Source: Paralithodes platypus
Lineage: Eukaryota; Arthropoda; Malacostraca; Decapoda; Lithodidae
DNA: 64,000 bases
Reading direction: 5' to 3'
NCBI GenBank assembly: GCA_032716605.1
Contig: CM064502.1
Span: forward strand, 54,233,932-54,297,931
Shown here piece after piece: positions 1 through 10,830 of this stretch (positions within the stretch are counted from its first letter, which is position 1; each line of letters begins with the position of its first letter). The position numbers were made by a program, and so were the translations under genes. The notes under the pieces were generated by a model that saw only the letters and a program-made list of their open reading frames with translations, did no database searches and was not told the DNA's origin.

Positions 1-56
1 TAGAAAAATAATATATGAACTAAAAATCGACCAAAAAGTGTACCATTCCCCCTTAA
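1..56 (-). mobile_element. DH-A2 terminal fragment
   Basis: The AT-rich stretch ending in an ACCATTCCCCC-TTAA terminus matches the tail of the DH-A2 copy that ends at 6019. The rest of the element lies outside the window. It shares its TTAA with the next element. Confidence 0.6.
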
Positions 57-389
57 GGGGAGGTTTCTAGTGTGTTGCTTAGACCTCCATCAAGCTTAAA
101 ATTACATCCCCTAGACCCCCTTTCAAGATCATTATGTACATTTTTCGGTAGAAAAATGTTACGGCCGAAGGCCGATTCCTCTTAAGTTACAGGCTCGCTA
201 TCGCTCGCCAGGAAAACATCGACACCTAAATGACACGAAAAGTCTTAAAATTGACATAAATTGGGCGAAAGTTATTAAAACCGCCAAACTAATCGGGCAA
301 ACGTCTTCAAATCTCAAAAGCAATGGGGCTAAATATGAGGGAGAAGAAAGTTCGAGAAAAAAATCCCTCTAGTGGAAACCTCCCCTTAA
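53..389 (+). mobile_element. DH-A element, full length
   Basis: Non-autonomous TTAA-bounded element of 337 bp with TTAAGGGGAGG and CCTCCCCTTAA ends. Hairpin 1 is intact. Hairpin 2 has lost its outer pairs (CGGCC, GAA, GGCCG). The GCTCGCTATCGCTCGCC block and the roughly 31-bp internal repeat (AATGGGGCGAA...CTTAAAA) follow. No ORF. The transposase class is unknown; piggyBac or Kolobok enzymes use TTAA. Confidence 0.9.
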
Positions 390-438
390 CCTAGAAGAAA
401 TAGCTAAGGACATTTACGAGTTCACAAAACCCTCACCA

Positions 439-495
439 CTTGACCACTTGCGAGTGTCTGGCTATTTTGGAAGTTGGAGCTGTAGACAACGATAT
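439..495 (+). mobile_element. D229 element, left-end fragment
   Basis: TTGACCACTTGCGAG and GGAAGTTGGAGC match the inverted terminal repeat of the complete 229-bp copies at 27081 and 56268. It is interrupted by the DH-A copy that follows. Confidence 0.6.
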
Positions 496-831
496 TTAGG
501 GGGAGGTTTTTAGTTTGGTCCCTAGATATCCATCAAGCTTAAGATTACACCCCCTTGAGCCCCTTTCAAGATAAATTTGTACATTTTTCGGTAGAAAAAT
601 GTCCCGGCTGTAAGCCGGTTCCTCTTAAATTACAGGCTCGCTTTCGCTCGCCAGGATAAAATCGACGCCTAAATTGCACGAAAGGTTTTAAAATTGACGG
701 AAATGGGGCGAAAGTTCTTAAAATCGCCAAACTAATGGGGCGAATGTTTTAAAATCTCAAAAGCAATGGGGCTAAACATGAGGGAGAAAGGGATCCAGAA
801 AAAAATCCCTCAAGTCGATATCTCCCCTTAA
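496..831 (+). mobile_element. DH-A element, full length
   Basis: The left end is TTTAGGGGGAGG (decayed TTAA) and the right end is TCTCCCCTTAA. Hairpin 2 is the re-paired form CCGGCT, GTA, AGCCGG. It appears to be inserted inside a D229 element whose remainder reappears at about 883-1012. Confidence 0.85.
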
Positions 832-837
832 CAGAAG

Positions 838-882
838 TATCACCTAAATTATTCTAGCTATGTTTCGACGATATTATGCAGC
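838..882. mobile_element. PB-C fragment
   Basis: ATTCTAGCTATGTTTCGACG followed by ATATTATGCAG matches the left arm of PB-C. The right arm of a PB-C lies at 1241-1371, so this may be the other half of one disrupted copy. Confidence 0.5.
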
Positions 883-1012
883 AATAAACCCAATGTATCC
901 ATGAGACACCTACATTCTTATTGTATTTCTGGACCCCTTTCTCTCTCGATGTCTAGCCCATTGCTCCAACTTCCTTATAGCCTGAAACTCGCGTTTCAGT
1001 TGGTCAATTATT
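883..1012 (+). mobile_element. D229 element, right-end fragment
   Basis: AAACCCAATGTAT, then CTCCAACTTCCTTATAGC and GGTCAATTATT, follow the order of the D229 right half (compare 56320-56496). A short DH-A-like piece (TTTCTGGACCCCTTT...) is embedded. Confidence 0.5.
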
Positions 1013-1244
1013 GTAAGAAGTTTCACCCCTCTCCGACTTTTAAGACGCGATTTTGAGCCCATTGGGTGTCGATACTTTTTCCTGCGAGCGATAGCGTTAG
1101 TTCTCTGTAATTTAAGAGGAACCGGCCTTCGGCCGGGACATTTTTCTACCGAAAAATGTACAAATTTATCTTGAAAAGGGGTCAAGGGGGTGTAATTTCA
1201 AGCTTGATGGAAGTATAGGAAACAGACTAAAAACCTCCCCTTAA
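1013..1244 (-). mobile_element. DH-A element, 5' part missing
   Basis: The core is complete in reverse orientation (GCGAGCGATAGCG, CCGGCC-TTC-GGCCGG, ACATTTTTC, TACC, GAAAAATGT). It ends in AAACCTCCCCTTAA. The final TTAA is the TTAA of a PB-C element (GTTAAAAGGGTTGG), so it was probably inserted there. Confidence 0.75.
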
Positions 1245-1371
1245 AAGGGTTGGTTTAGATAGGATAGTTTGAAGCCTTATTATGGCTAGAGGTCCTTCCC
1301 AATCTGAATATAATGGTCTAATAGTCGCCACACTATAAACACAAGGACGTCACCGGTACTGTAGGGGTTAA
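1241..1371. mobile_element. PB-C element, right half
   Basis: Runs from the central TTAAAAGGGTTGG through GGTCTAATAGTCGCC to CACCGGTACTGTAGGGGTTAA. It shares a TTAA with DH-A on the left and with DH-B on the right. Confidence 0.75.
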
Positions 1372-1529
1372 GGGAGCCCATCTCGGAGTTTTTCTCTTTC
1401 TCTCCCTCTCTCTTTGGCTTGTATCCATTCGGCCCCATTCAGCCTACTGTTTTAAGACGTTTACCCCCATCCAGGTGTCAATATTTTCCTGGCGAGCGGT
1501 AGCGAGCCATCATATATATATATATATTT

Positions 1530-1561
<32 letters not shown>

Positions 1562-1795
1562 CTGTATATATTTTTGACAGCAAGCTAAATTTGTACATTT
1601 TTCGATAGAAAAATTTCTCCGGCGAAGCCGGATTTCACCATTCAATGCTGGCTCGCTATCGCTCGCCAGGAAGAATGCGACACCTGGGATGGGGATAAAC
1701 GTCTTAAAACAGTAGGCTGAATGGGGCCGCATGGATGCAAACCAAAGAGAGAGGGAGAGAAAGAAAACACAAAAAAACGAGGTGGGGTCCCTTAC
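1368..1795 (+). mobile_element. DH-B foldback element
   Basis: Begins TTAAGGGAGCCCATCTC and ends GGTGGGGTCCCTTAC (last A of TTAA lost). The two arms are inverted copies of each other (CCATTCGGCCCCATTCAG against CTGAATGGGGCC). The centre holds an (AT)n tract at 1511-1566, hairpin 1 with loop GATA and hairpin 2 TCCGGC-GAA-GCCGGA. Confidence 0.85.
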
Positions 1796-1867
1796 TAAAG
1801 ACTAAACCGAAGGGACTTGACTTTCCTTTGACACCCGGCTTACCGGTATCACTAATTGCCACTCAAC

Positions 1868-4266
1868 TCTCTCTACCTACCCTGACCTACCCTTATATAA
1901 CCTTCCTTGACCTACCCTTATAATGTATAACCTTCCCTGACCTACCCTTATACTGTATAACCTTCCCTGACCTACCCTTATATAGCCTTCCCTGACCTAC
2001 CCTTATATAACCTTCCCTGACCTACCCTTATATAACCTTCCCTGACCTACCCTTATATAACCTTCCCTGACCTACCCTTACCTCACCTTCCCTGACCTAC
2101 CCTTATATAACCTTCCCTGACCTACCCTTACCTCACCTACCCTGACCTACCCTTATATAACCTTCCCTGACCTACCCTTATATACCTTCCTTGACCTACT
2201 CTTATATAACCTTCCCTGACCTACCCTTACCTCACCTTCCCTGACCTACCCTTATATAACCTTCCTTGACCTACCCTTATATAACCTTCCCTGACCTACC
2301 CTTACCTCACCTTCCCTGACCTACCCTTATATAACCTTCCCTGACCTACCCTTATATAACCTTCCTTGACCTACCCTTATATAACCTTCCCTGACCTACC
2401 CTTACCTCACCTTCCCTGACCTACCCTTATATAACCTTCCTTGACCTACCCTTATATAACCTTCCCTGACCTACCCTTACCTCACCTTCCCTGACCTACC
2501 CTTATATAACCTTCCTTGACCTACCCTTATATAACCTTCCTTGACCTACCCTTACCTCACCTTCCCTGACCTACCCTTATATAACCTTCCTTGACCTACC
2601 CTTATATAACCTTCCTTGACCTACCCTTACCTCACCTTCCCTGACCTACCCTTATATAACCTTCCTTGACCTACCCTTATATAACCTTCCTTGACCTAGC
2701 CTTACCTCACCTTCCCTGACCTACCCTTACCTCACCTTCCCTGACCTACCCTTACCTCACCTTCCCTGACCTACCCTTACCTCACCTTCCCTGACCTACC
2801 CTTATATAACCTTCCCTGACCTATCCTTATATAACCTTCCCTGACCTACCCTTATAGAACCTTCCCTGACCTACCCTTATATAACCTTCCCTGACCTACC
2901 CTTATATAACCTTCCCTGACCTACCCTTACCTCACCTTCCCTGACCTACCCTTACCTCACCTTCCCTGACCTACCCTTACCTCACCTTCCCTGACCTACC
3001 CTTACCTCACCTTCCCTGACCTACCCTTACCTCACCTTCCCTGACCTACCCTTACCTCACCTTCCCTGACCTACCCTTATATAACCTTCCCTGACCTACC
3101 CTTATATAACCTTCCCTGACCTACCCTTACCTCACCTTCCCTGACCTACCCTTATATAACCTTCCCTGACCTATCCTTATATAACCTTCCCTGACCTACC
3201 CTTATAGAACCTTCCCTGACCTACCCTTATATAACCTTCCCTGACCTACCCTTATATAACCTTCCCTGACCTACCCTTACCTCACCTTCCCTGACCTACC
3301 CTTACCTCACCTTCCCTGACCTACCCTTACCTCACCTTCCCTGACCTACCCTTACCTCACCTTCCCTGACCTACCCTTATATAACCTTCCCTGACCTACC
3401 CTTATATAACCTTCCCTGACCTACCCTTACCTCACCTTCCCTGACCTACCCTTATATAACCTTCCCTGACCTATCCTTATATAACCTTCCCTGACCTACC
3501 CTTATAGAACCTTCCCTGACCTACCCTTATATAACCTTCCCTGACCTACCCTTATATAACCTTCCCTGACCTACCCTTACCTCACCTTCCCTGACCTACC
3601 CTTACCTCACCTTCCCTGACCTACCCTTACCTCACCTTCCCTGACCTACCCTTACCTCACCTTCCCTGACCTACCCTTACCTCACCTTCCCTGACCTACC
3701 CTTATATAACCTTCCCTGACCTACCCTTATATAACCTTCCCTGACCTACCCTTACCTCACCTTCCCTGACCTACCCTTATATAACCTTCCCTGACCTATC
3801 CTTATATAACCTTCCCTGACCTACCCTTATAGAACCTTCCCTGACCTACCCTTATATAACCTTCCCTGACCTACCCTTATATAACCTTCCCTGACCTACC
3901 CTTACCTCACCTTCCCTGACCTACCCTTACCTCACCTTCCCTTATATAACCTTCCCTGACCTACCCTTACCTCACCTTCCCTGACCTACCCTTACCTCAC
4001 CTTCCCTGACCTACCCTTATATAACCTTCCCTGACCTACCCTTACCTCACCTTCCCTGACCTACCCTTACCTCACCTACCCTGACCTACCCTTACCTCAC
4101 CTTCCCTGACCTACCCTTATATAACCTTCCCTGACCTACCCTTACCTCACCTTCCCTGACCTACCCTTACCTCACCTTCCCTGACCTACCCTTACCTCAC
4201 CTTCCCTGACCTACCCTTACCTCACCTTCCCTGACCTACCCTTACCTCACCTTCCCTGACCTACCC
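1868..4266. repeat. 25-bp satellite with higher-order structure
   Basis: About 95 tandem units. Each contains CCTTCCCTGACCTACCC and ends in TTATATAA or TTACCTCA. Marker variants CTATCC followed by TTATAGAA recur at 2821, 3171, 3471 and 3796, spacings of 350, 300 and 325 bp (14, 12 and 13 units). This indicates duplication of multi-unit blocks. It is not a telomeric repeat. Confidence 0.95.
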
Positions 4267-4390
4267 TCGCGTTACCTAGGTTACGAACCGAGAACATGAC
4301 GTTTGCCAAGCACTGTCTAGTCGTTGTCTGACTCTATATCAAAATCTATAATATATGTACAGGTTTTATATGGTTGCATATTCTCGTGTG

Positions 4391-4605
4391 TACAGTCGCG
4401 CTAATAAGTCATGTTCCAGCTGTCATTACGTTTGGCTTGCTCTGAGCTGTATTAATGTCTGTCAGATGTTGAATAAGGTGGGTAAGTGTAGGAACATGCT
4501 TGCATATTTCACTCGATATGAAGAAATGAAGCTTAGATATTGCTGATACCAATTATTGATCAAAACATACTTGGTGCCGAGACATCACTTATTAGCGCGA
4601 CTGTA
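4391..4605 (+). mobile_element. TA-E element, full length
   Basis: A 211-bp element between TA dinucleotides. Its inverted termini start CAGTCGCGCTAATAAGTCATG and end CTTATTAGCGCGACTG. TA flanks and CAG ends suggest the Tc1/mariner-pogo group (inference). It contains the empty TTAA (4452-4455) that is occupied by DH-A in the copy at 8455. Confidence 0.85.
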
Positions 4606-4675
4606 CACTCGCTCTACATTGATTTTTATCCTGACGATCACGGTAGCTCATCTTAGGCGAACATCTTTCTTTACC

Positions 4676-5046
4676 TTAAGGGGGCCCACCTCGTTTGTTT
4701 CTCTCTCTCTTTGTTGTATCCATTCGGCCCCATTCAGCCTACTGTTTTAAGACGTTTATCCCCATCCAGGTGTCGATGTATACCTGGCGAGCGATAGCGA
4801 GCCATCATATTTTGGATAATGAGTTAGACAGCTGGCTGAATTTGTACATTTTTCGATAGAAAAATGTCTCTGGCGAAGCCGGATTTCTTCATAAAATGCT
4901 GGCTCGCTATCTCTCACCTGGAAAAAATCGACACCTGGATGGGGATAAATGTCTTAAAACAGTAGGCTGAATGGGGCCGAATGGATACTAGCCAAAGAAA
5001 GAGAGAAATAGAAAAAGAGAAAAAAAAAACAGGTGACCCCCCTTAA
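4676..5046 (+). mobile_element. DH-B foldback element
   Basis: TTAA at both ends (TTAAGGGGGCCCACCTCG ... GGTGACCCCCCTTAA). Hairpin 1 is intact with loop GATA. Hairpin 2 is TCTGGC-GAA-GCCGGA, with one broken pair. Confidence 0.9.
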
Positions 5047-5101
5047 TTACCTTACCTTATCCAGGCTGGGCGGGTATGCGGCCTGGATTGATCACTTCAG
5101 T

Positions 5102-5316
5102 TTAACCCTTTGAGTACCAGCGACGTGTGTTAGATCTGATTCTAGCTATGTTTAGACGATATTATGCAGCTTAGGAAGGATCTGCGGTAGTTGAAAGGGT
5201 TGGTCGAGATAGTTTGAAGCCTTATTATTGCTAGAGGTCCTTCCTAAGCTGAATCAAATCTTCTATTAGTTGCCAGAATATGATGAACAGGACGTCACCG
5301 GTACAGTAAGTATTAA
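5102..5316. mobile_element. PB-C palindromic element
   Basis: A 215-bp imperfect whole-length palindrome from TTAACCCTTTGAGTACC to GTCACCGGTACAGTAAGTATTAA. A TTAA target with CCCTTTG-type ends is typical of piggyBac MITEs (family knowledge). No ORF. Its right TTAA is shared with the next DH-A copy. Confidence 0.85.
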
Positions 5317-5654
5317 GGGGAGGTTTTTAGTTTGTTTCCTACTCCTCCAGGAATCTTAAAATTTCACCCCCTTGACCCCCTTTCAAGATACATTTTTACA
5401 TTTTTCGGTAGAAAAGTGTTCCGGCCGAAGGCCGGTTCCTCTTAAATTACAGGCTGGCTATCGCTCGCCAGGAAAAATATAACACCTACATGACACGTAA
5501 AGTCTTAGGATTGACAACGAAATGGGGTGTAAAGTCTTAAAATCGCCAAACAAATGAGCCGAACGTCTGAAATCTAAAATCCAATTGTGCTAAACACGAG
5601 AGAGAAGGGGGGGGGGGGGGGGGGGCAGAACATAGCAGCCCAGCTCCCCTTAAG
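5313..5654 (+). mobile_element. DH-A element
   Basis: Both TTAAs are present and shared with its neighbours. Hairpin 1 has one mismatch (GAAAAGTGT). Hairpin 2 is intact. A poly-G run of about 19 lies near the right end. Confidence 0.88.
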
Positions 5655-6019
5655 AGGAGATGGCCGGTTTTCTGGTCCCCTTTCTTCCTCATGTTTAGCC
5701 CCACTAGTTTTCAGATTATAAGACGGTCGGCCCATTAGTTTGGCGATTTTAAGACCTTCCGCTCCATTTCCTTGTCAATATTAAGACCTTTCGTGCTATC
5801 TAGGTGTCAATTCTTTCTCTGGCGAACGATAGTGAGCCTGTAATTTTGGGAGAACCGGCCTTTGGCCGGGACATTTTTCTACCGAAAAATTTACAAATTA
5901 ATCTAGAAGGGGGATCTAATGGATGTTATTTTAAGTATGATGGAGGTCTAGGGAGGAAACTAGAAAAAATAATGAATAAATTATATATATCGACCAAAAA
6001 GTGAACCATCTCCCCTTAA
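5651..6019 (-). mobile_element. DH-A2 element, reverse
   Basis: Starts TTAAGAGGAGATGGCC and ends ACCATCTCCCCTTAA, the DH-A2 termini. The core CCGGCC-TTT-GGCCGG plus hairpin 1 is recognisable. It has an AT-rich tail specific to this subfamily. Both TTAAs are shared with neighbours. Confidence 0.85.
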
Positions 6020-6350
6020 GTGGAGGTTTTTAGTTTGGTCTCTAGATATCCATCAAGCTTAAGATTACACCCCCTTGAGCCCCTTTCAAGATAAATTTAT
6101 ACATTTTTCGGTAGAAAAATTTCCCGGCTGAAAGCCGGTTCCTCTTAAATTACAGGCTCTCTATCGCTCGCCAGGATAAAATCGACACCTAAATGGAACG
6201 AAAGACTTAAAATTGACAGGAATGGGTCGAAGGTTCTTAAAATCGTCAAAATAATAGGGAGAACGTCTTAAAATTAGAAAAGCAATGGGGCTAAACATGA
6301 GGGAAAAAGGGGTCAAGAAAAAAATCTCTCAAGTGGAAATCTCCCCTTAG
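6016..6350 (+). mobile_element. DH-A element
   Basis: The left TTAA is shared and the right end is CTCCCCTTAG. Hairpin 2 is the re-paired CCGGCT-GAA-AGCCGG. It is the last member of the 5102-6350 chain. Confidence 0.88.
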
Positions 6351-6940
<590 letters not shown>

Positions 6941-7255
6941 GTTTCCTCGCTAGACCTTCATAAAGCTTTAAACAAAAACACTCCCCCAGACCCCTCTTCA
7001 AGATAAATGTGTACATTTTTCGATAGAAACATTTCCCGGCCAAAGGCTGATTTCTCTTAAAATTACAGGCTCGCTATCGGTCGCTAGGAAAAAAATGACA
7101 CCTAAATGGCACGAAAGGTCTTGATATTGATATGGAAATGGGACGAAAGGTTTTAAAATCGACACACTAATGGGCTAACGTCTTAAAATCTGAAAGCTAA
7201 TGGGGCTAAACATGCGGAAGAAGGGGGACCAGAAATACGACCCATCTCCCCTTAG
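6941..7255 (+). mobile_element. DH-A2 element, decayed
   Basis: TTTAGTTTCCTCGCTAGACC at the left and CCCATCTCCCCTTAG at the right. The core has a GATA loop as in DH-B and a damaged hairpin 2. The left TTAA is missing. Confidence 0.75.
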
Positions 7256-7329
7256 CTCCCTGTGGAGAACCCTTTCCCTCAAGGGTCGAACAGGGAAGAG
7301 TAAGGGGTTCATATGTTCGAAGTAACTGT

Positions 7330-7655
7330 CACTTACACGCACGCACATCAACACTCACACACACACACACACACAGACACACACACACACTCACACAGAA
7401 ACAGAAACACACACACACTCACACAGAAACACACACACTCACACAGAAACACACACATCAACACACACACACACACATCAACACACACACACACATCAAC
7501 ACACACACACACACCCACACTCACACAGAAACACACACACACACACAGACACACACACACACACACACATCAACACACACACACACACATCAACACACAC
7601 ACACACCCACACAGACACATCAACACACACACACACACATCAACACACGCACACA
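7330..7655. repeat. Compound (AC)n minisatellite
   Basis: (AC)n interrupted by periodic CATCAACAC, CTCACACAGAAAC and ACAGACAC. ORFs here on both strands are products of the repeat, with His/Thr or Val/Cys only, and not genes. Confidence 0.95.
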
Positions 7656-7810
7656 CATCTTTACGTACAGGTGCGGTCAATAATGCTTTCTATAAATGTT
7701 CAAAGGTAACTCGGGCTGCAATTAATGTCCATATTTATTAGTTGGCTGATATTTACCTCTAAGAAAATTATTAATATTATTATTATTTTTCGTTTGAAGA
7801 TTTTCACCTG

Positions 7811-8090
7811 AGAGGTTATTTTCTGGACCCACTTCTCCCACATGTTTAGTCCCATTAGTTTTGATATTTTAAGACGTTCGCCCCATTAGTTTGGCGATTT
7901 TAAGATCTGTCGCACCATTTATTTTAACTTTTAGACCTTTCGTGCCATTTAGGTGTCGATGGTTTCCTGACGAACGATAGCGAGTCTGTAATATTGGAGG
8001 AATCAGACACCTTTATCTCCAAGGGGGTTCTTGAGGACATTTTTTCTAAGCTTGATGGAGGTCTAGGGAGCAAACTATAAACCTCCCCGT
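7811..8090 (-). mobile_element. DH-A element, core lost
   Basis: The left arm (TTTCTGGACCC ... CATGTTTAGTCCC) and right end (AGCTTGATGGAGGTC ... ACCTCCCC) are clear. The two-hairpin core is replaced by about 30 bp of unrelated sequence. No TTAA at either end. Confidence 0.7.
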
Positions 8091-8127
8091 ATTATTTGCT
8101 TATTGTTTTATATCTTAATTATTTTTT

Positions 8128-8394
8128 TTTAGTTTCCCCATAGACCCCACTTCAAGATAAATTTGTACATTTTTCGGTAGGCCGGTTACTCTGAAAATTA
8201 CAGGCTCGCTGTCGCTCGCCAGGAATAAATCGACACCAAAATGGCACGAAAGGTCTTAATATTGACACAGAAATGGGGCGTAAAGTCTTAAAATCGCCAA
8301 GTATATGAGCCGAACGTCTTAAAATCTAAAAAAAAAAAATGGGGCGAAACATGAGGGAGACGGGGGCTAGAAAAACGGCCCATCCCCCTTTAAG
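8128..8394 (+). mobile_element. DH-A element with loop-to-loop deletion
   Basis: The core reads ACATTTTTCGGTA directly followed by GGCCGG. The right arm of hairpin 1, the left arm of hairpin 2 and its GAA loop are missing, so both deletion ends lie in hairpin loops. It ends CCCCCTTTAA. Confidence 0.75.
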
Positions 8395-8454
8395 TTATAC
8401 TGTATGTTAATTTTCGACGTCGACTGTACACATATTGATAACATTCACATACGG

Positions 8455-9011
8455 TACGGTGGAGCTAATAAGTCATGTCCCAACTGGCATTACGTTTGGC
8501 TTTCTCTGTGCTCTATTAAGGGGAGGTTTTTAGTTTGGTCTCTAGATATCCATCAAGCTTAAGATTACACCCCCTTGAGCCCCTTTCAAGATAAATTTGT
8601 ACATTTTTCGGTAGAATAATGTCCCGGCCGAAGGCCGATTACTCCTAAATTACTGGCTCGCTATCGCTCGCCAGGATAAAATCGACACCTAAATGGCACG
8701 AAAGATCTTAAAATTGACAAAATGGGGCGTAAATTCTTAAAATCGCCAAACTAATGGGGCGAACGTCTTAAAATCTCAAAAGCAATGGGGCTAGACATAA
8801 GGGAGAAAGGGGTCAAGAAAAAAGTCCCCCAAGTGGAAATCTCCCCTTAATGTCTGTCAGATGTTGAATAGGGTAGGTAAGTGTAGGAACATGGTTGTTT
8901 ATCTCACTCAATTTTTGTTTTGTTTTTTTGTTTTTTTTGTAAATATTGCCGATACCAATTATTGATAAAAACATAATTGGTGCCGAGACATCACTTATTA
9001 GGCAGATTGTA
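8455..9011 (+). mobile_element. TA-E element interrupted by DH-A
   Basis: Left part GGAGCTAATAAGTCATGTCC and right part TGTCTGTCAGATGTTG ... CACTTATTAGGCAG correspond to the two sides of the TTAA in intact TA-E copies. The outer termini have diverged. Confidence 0.85.
8516..8850 (+). mobile_element. DH-A element nested in TA-E
   Basis: Full length with TTAA on both sides. The flanks GCTCTA and TGTCTGTCAG are contiguous around a single TTAA in the TA-E copies at 4391 and 62453. This is the clearest evidence that the family duplicates TTAA on insertion. Confidence 0.95.
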
Positions 9012-9017
9012 CACTCG

Positions 9018-9213
9018 GTCAAAAAAGTATCTGCACCCCTACCCCGATAATCTGGGGTGTACAGCTTGGTAGTATATATAGGTTGTAGGTCGTGGGTAGT
9101 AGATCTTAGGTAGATAGTAGTATAGATGGATATAGCTACAGGTAGATATGCAAACCCTACCAAGCTGTACACACCAGATTATCAGGGTAGGGGTGCAGAT
9201 ACTTTTGGGACCG
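9018..9213. mobile_element. 196-bp inverted-repeat element
   Basis: Arms AAAAGTATCTGCACCCCTAC and GGGGTGCAGATACTTTT are inverted copies about 65 bp long, ending GGTC/GACC. GATTGTACA occurs just outside on both sides (9005-9013 and 9212-9220) and may be a target duplication or a chance repeat of the TA-E end. Confidence 0.6.
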
Positions 9214-9237
9214 ATTGTACATTGGCATATACAGGCA

Positions 9238-9450
9238 TTAACCCCTTCTGTACCGGTGCCTTATTTTTAACTGCATTCTGGCTACTATTAGGCGATTTTA
9301 TTCAGTTTATATAGGGCCTCGGCAATTAACAAGCTTCGAACTATCTCACTAAACCCTTATTACTACCATAGATCCTTCTTAAACTGTACAACATCGTCTA
9401 AATATAGCAAGAATATATTAAATATGCTTCGCCGGTACAGAAGGGGTTAA
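9238..9450. mobile_element. PB-C palindromic element
   Basis: 213 bp from TTAACCCCTTCTGTACCGG to CCGGTACAGAAGGGGTTAA. The outer 19 bp are perfectly inverted. No ORF. Confidence 0.88.
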
Positions 9451-9577
9451 TGGGGTCGCGTTCAGGTATTTATACTTAATTTAAGAATTCACATGCATTG
9501 ACAAGCATATTCGCACAAGCGCCCACGCACATGTACACACACACACACATACACACACATACACACACACACACACA

Positions 9578-9890
9578 GCCCGTAGCCTAGTAGGTAGAGC
9601 TCTCGTCTCACACACGAGGGGTCGGGGGTTCAATCCCCGGCCGGGCGGAGACAAATTGGGCTTGTCTCCTTTCATGTGTTAGCCTCAGTTCACCTAGCTG
9701 TAAATAGGTACCTGGAATAAGTGGACGACGTTGTGACGTCCCATCTGGGGTTGGCAAAATTGGTACAAGGCGAGATGGGTATCATATGGTTCACCTAAGC
9801 TGATGGCTACCTAAGCCTTCGGGCGAGACGGTACCGTCTATAGTGAGAATGGTACCATACAGATCCACCCTAAGCCTTCGTTTCCGATGT
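9578..9890 (+). mobile_element. tRNA-Val-like SINE
   Basis: 9578-9649 folds as a tRNA. It has A box TAGCCTAGTAGG, a perfect 5-bp anticodon stem CTCGT/ACGAG with anticodon CAC, and B box GGTTCAATCCC. Only five acceptor pairs hold. A SINE-like body follows (GTAAATAGGTACCTGG ... AAGCCTTCGTTTCC), so this is a retroposon head and not a free tRNA gene. The 3' boundary is uncertain. It sits directly after an (AC)n tract. Confidence 0.7.
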
Positions 9891-10090
9891 CGCCAATTCG
9901 CTAAAAATACAGACTACACACTCATCCACAGCCATTCCAACGATACATATAACACCTACACATATAGGAGGCGGGAAATAACGAGCATGCTCACTCCCGC
10001 AATACAACTAGAGTAAGTACAACTAGAGTAAGTACACACCTACATCAACACACACACACCTACATCAACACACACACACACACATACACC

Positions 10091-10123
<33 letters not shown>

Positions 10124-10367
10124 CCCCCCATCGCCACTTCCTCTTCACTCTCCACAAAATAACTGTTATTATAATATTCCATTACATTACACTCTAACCC
10201 TCTCTCTTTCACAGACTCATATTTCGTTTCAAGTATACGATTTTTCTACTCAGCGATCTAATTTTTTGTTCATGATTTCGAAAAGTATAAGTTCACTAAT
10301 ATTATGTTATATTTTTCCCGGGTTAATGGAAAACTTCGCTACCTACAAATTCTGGAAAAGGATGAAT
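9891..10367. repeat. (AC)n tract and unassigned DNA
   Basis: 10005-10040 repeats ACAACTAGAGTAAGT twice. 10040-10121 is (AC)n with CACCTACATCAA interruptions. The remainder has no recognisable gene. Confidence 0.8.
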
Positions 10368-10830
10368 GTATGTGCGTGTGTGTGTGTGTGTGGTTTTGCG
10401 CCTGCTCTGTGTGAGGGCCTGTGCGTGCGGCGCAGTGGGGACTGTGTGGGTGTTGTAACTGTGTGCATGGTAACGAATTGGTGTGTGTGTGTGGGTGTGT
10501 AGTGTACCTGTATGTGTGTGTAGTGTACCTGTGTATGTGTATTCGTGGTAATGTATAAATAGGTGTAATGAGCCCGAGTGTTTGCTGATGTGAGTGTGTG
10601 TGTGTGAGAGAGAATATGTGTATGTGTGTGACAGTTGTGTAATCGTGAATACATAGGAGTATTTTCGTGTGTATATGTGTGTGAGCGGGGGGGGGGGGGG
10701 GGGGGTGTATGCATGGAGTGTGTGCTTTGGCCTGCGTGTATAAGTGTGCTTGTACCTGTGTGTGTCTAGGAGTATGCTTGCGTGTGTGTGTATGCCTGTG
10801 TGCGTGTGTGTGAGTTGTAAAAGCTGCATG
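10368..10830. repeat. GT-rich low-complexity region with poly-G
   Basis: Irregular (GT)n with a G run of about 19 at 10687-10705. Long His/Thr/Pro reading frames on the minus strand come from the repeat. Confidence 0.9.

Noticed and set aside
910..1185. Short Arg/Lys-rich frames inside DH-A copies (also at 19583, 39671 and 8813)
   Set aside because: They recur because the elements recur, start at different positions and carry no domain; DH-A appears non-coding.
1868..4266. CRISPR array
   Set aside because: Units are directly contiguous with no variable spacers, and the setting is eukaryotic.
7313..7741. His/Thr-rich protein of 142 codons
   Set aside because: Translation of (AC)n; the opposite strand is open as well.
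9578..9649. Functional tRNA-Val gene
   Set aside because: The acceptor stem is only partly paired and a SINE-like body follows at once; more likely a SINE head.
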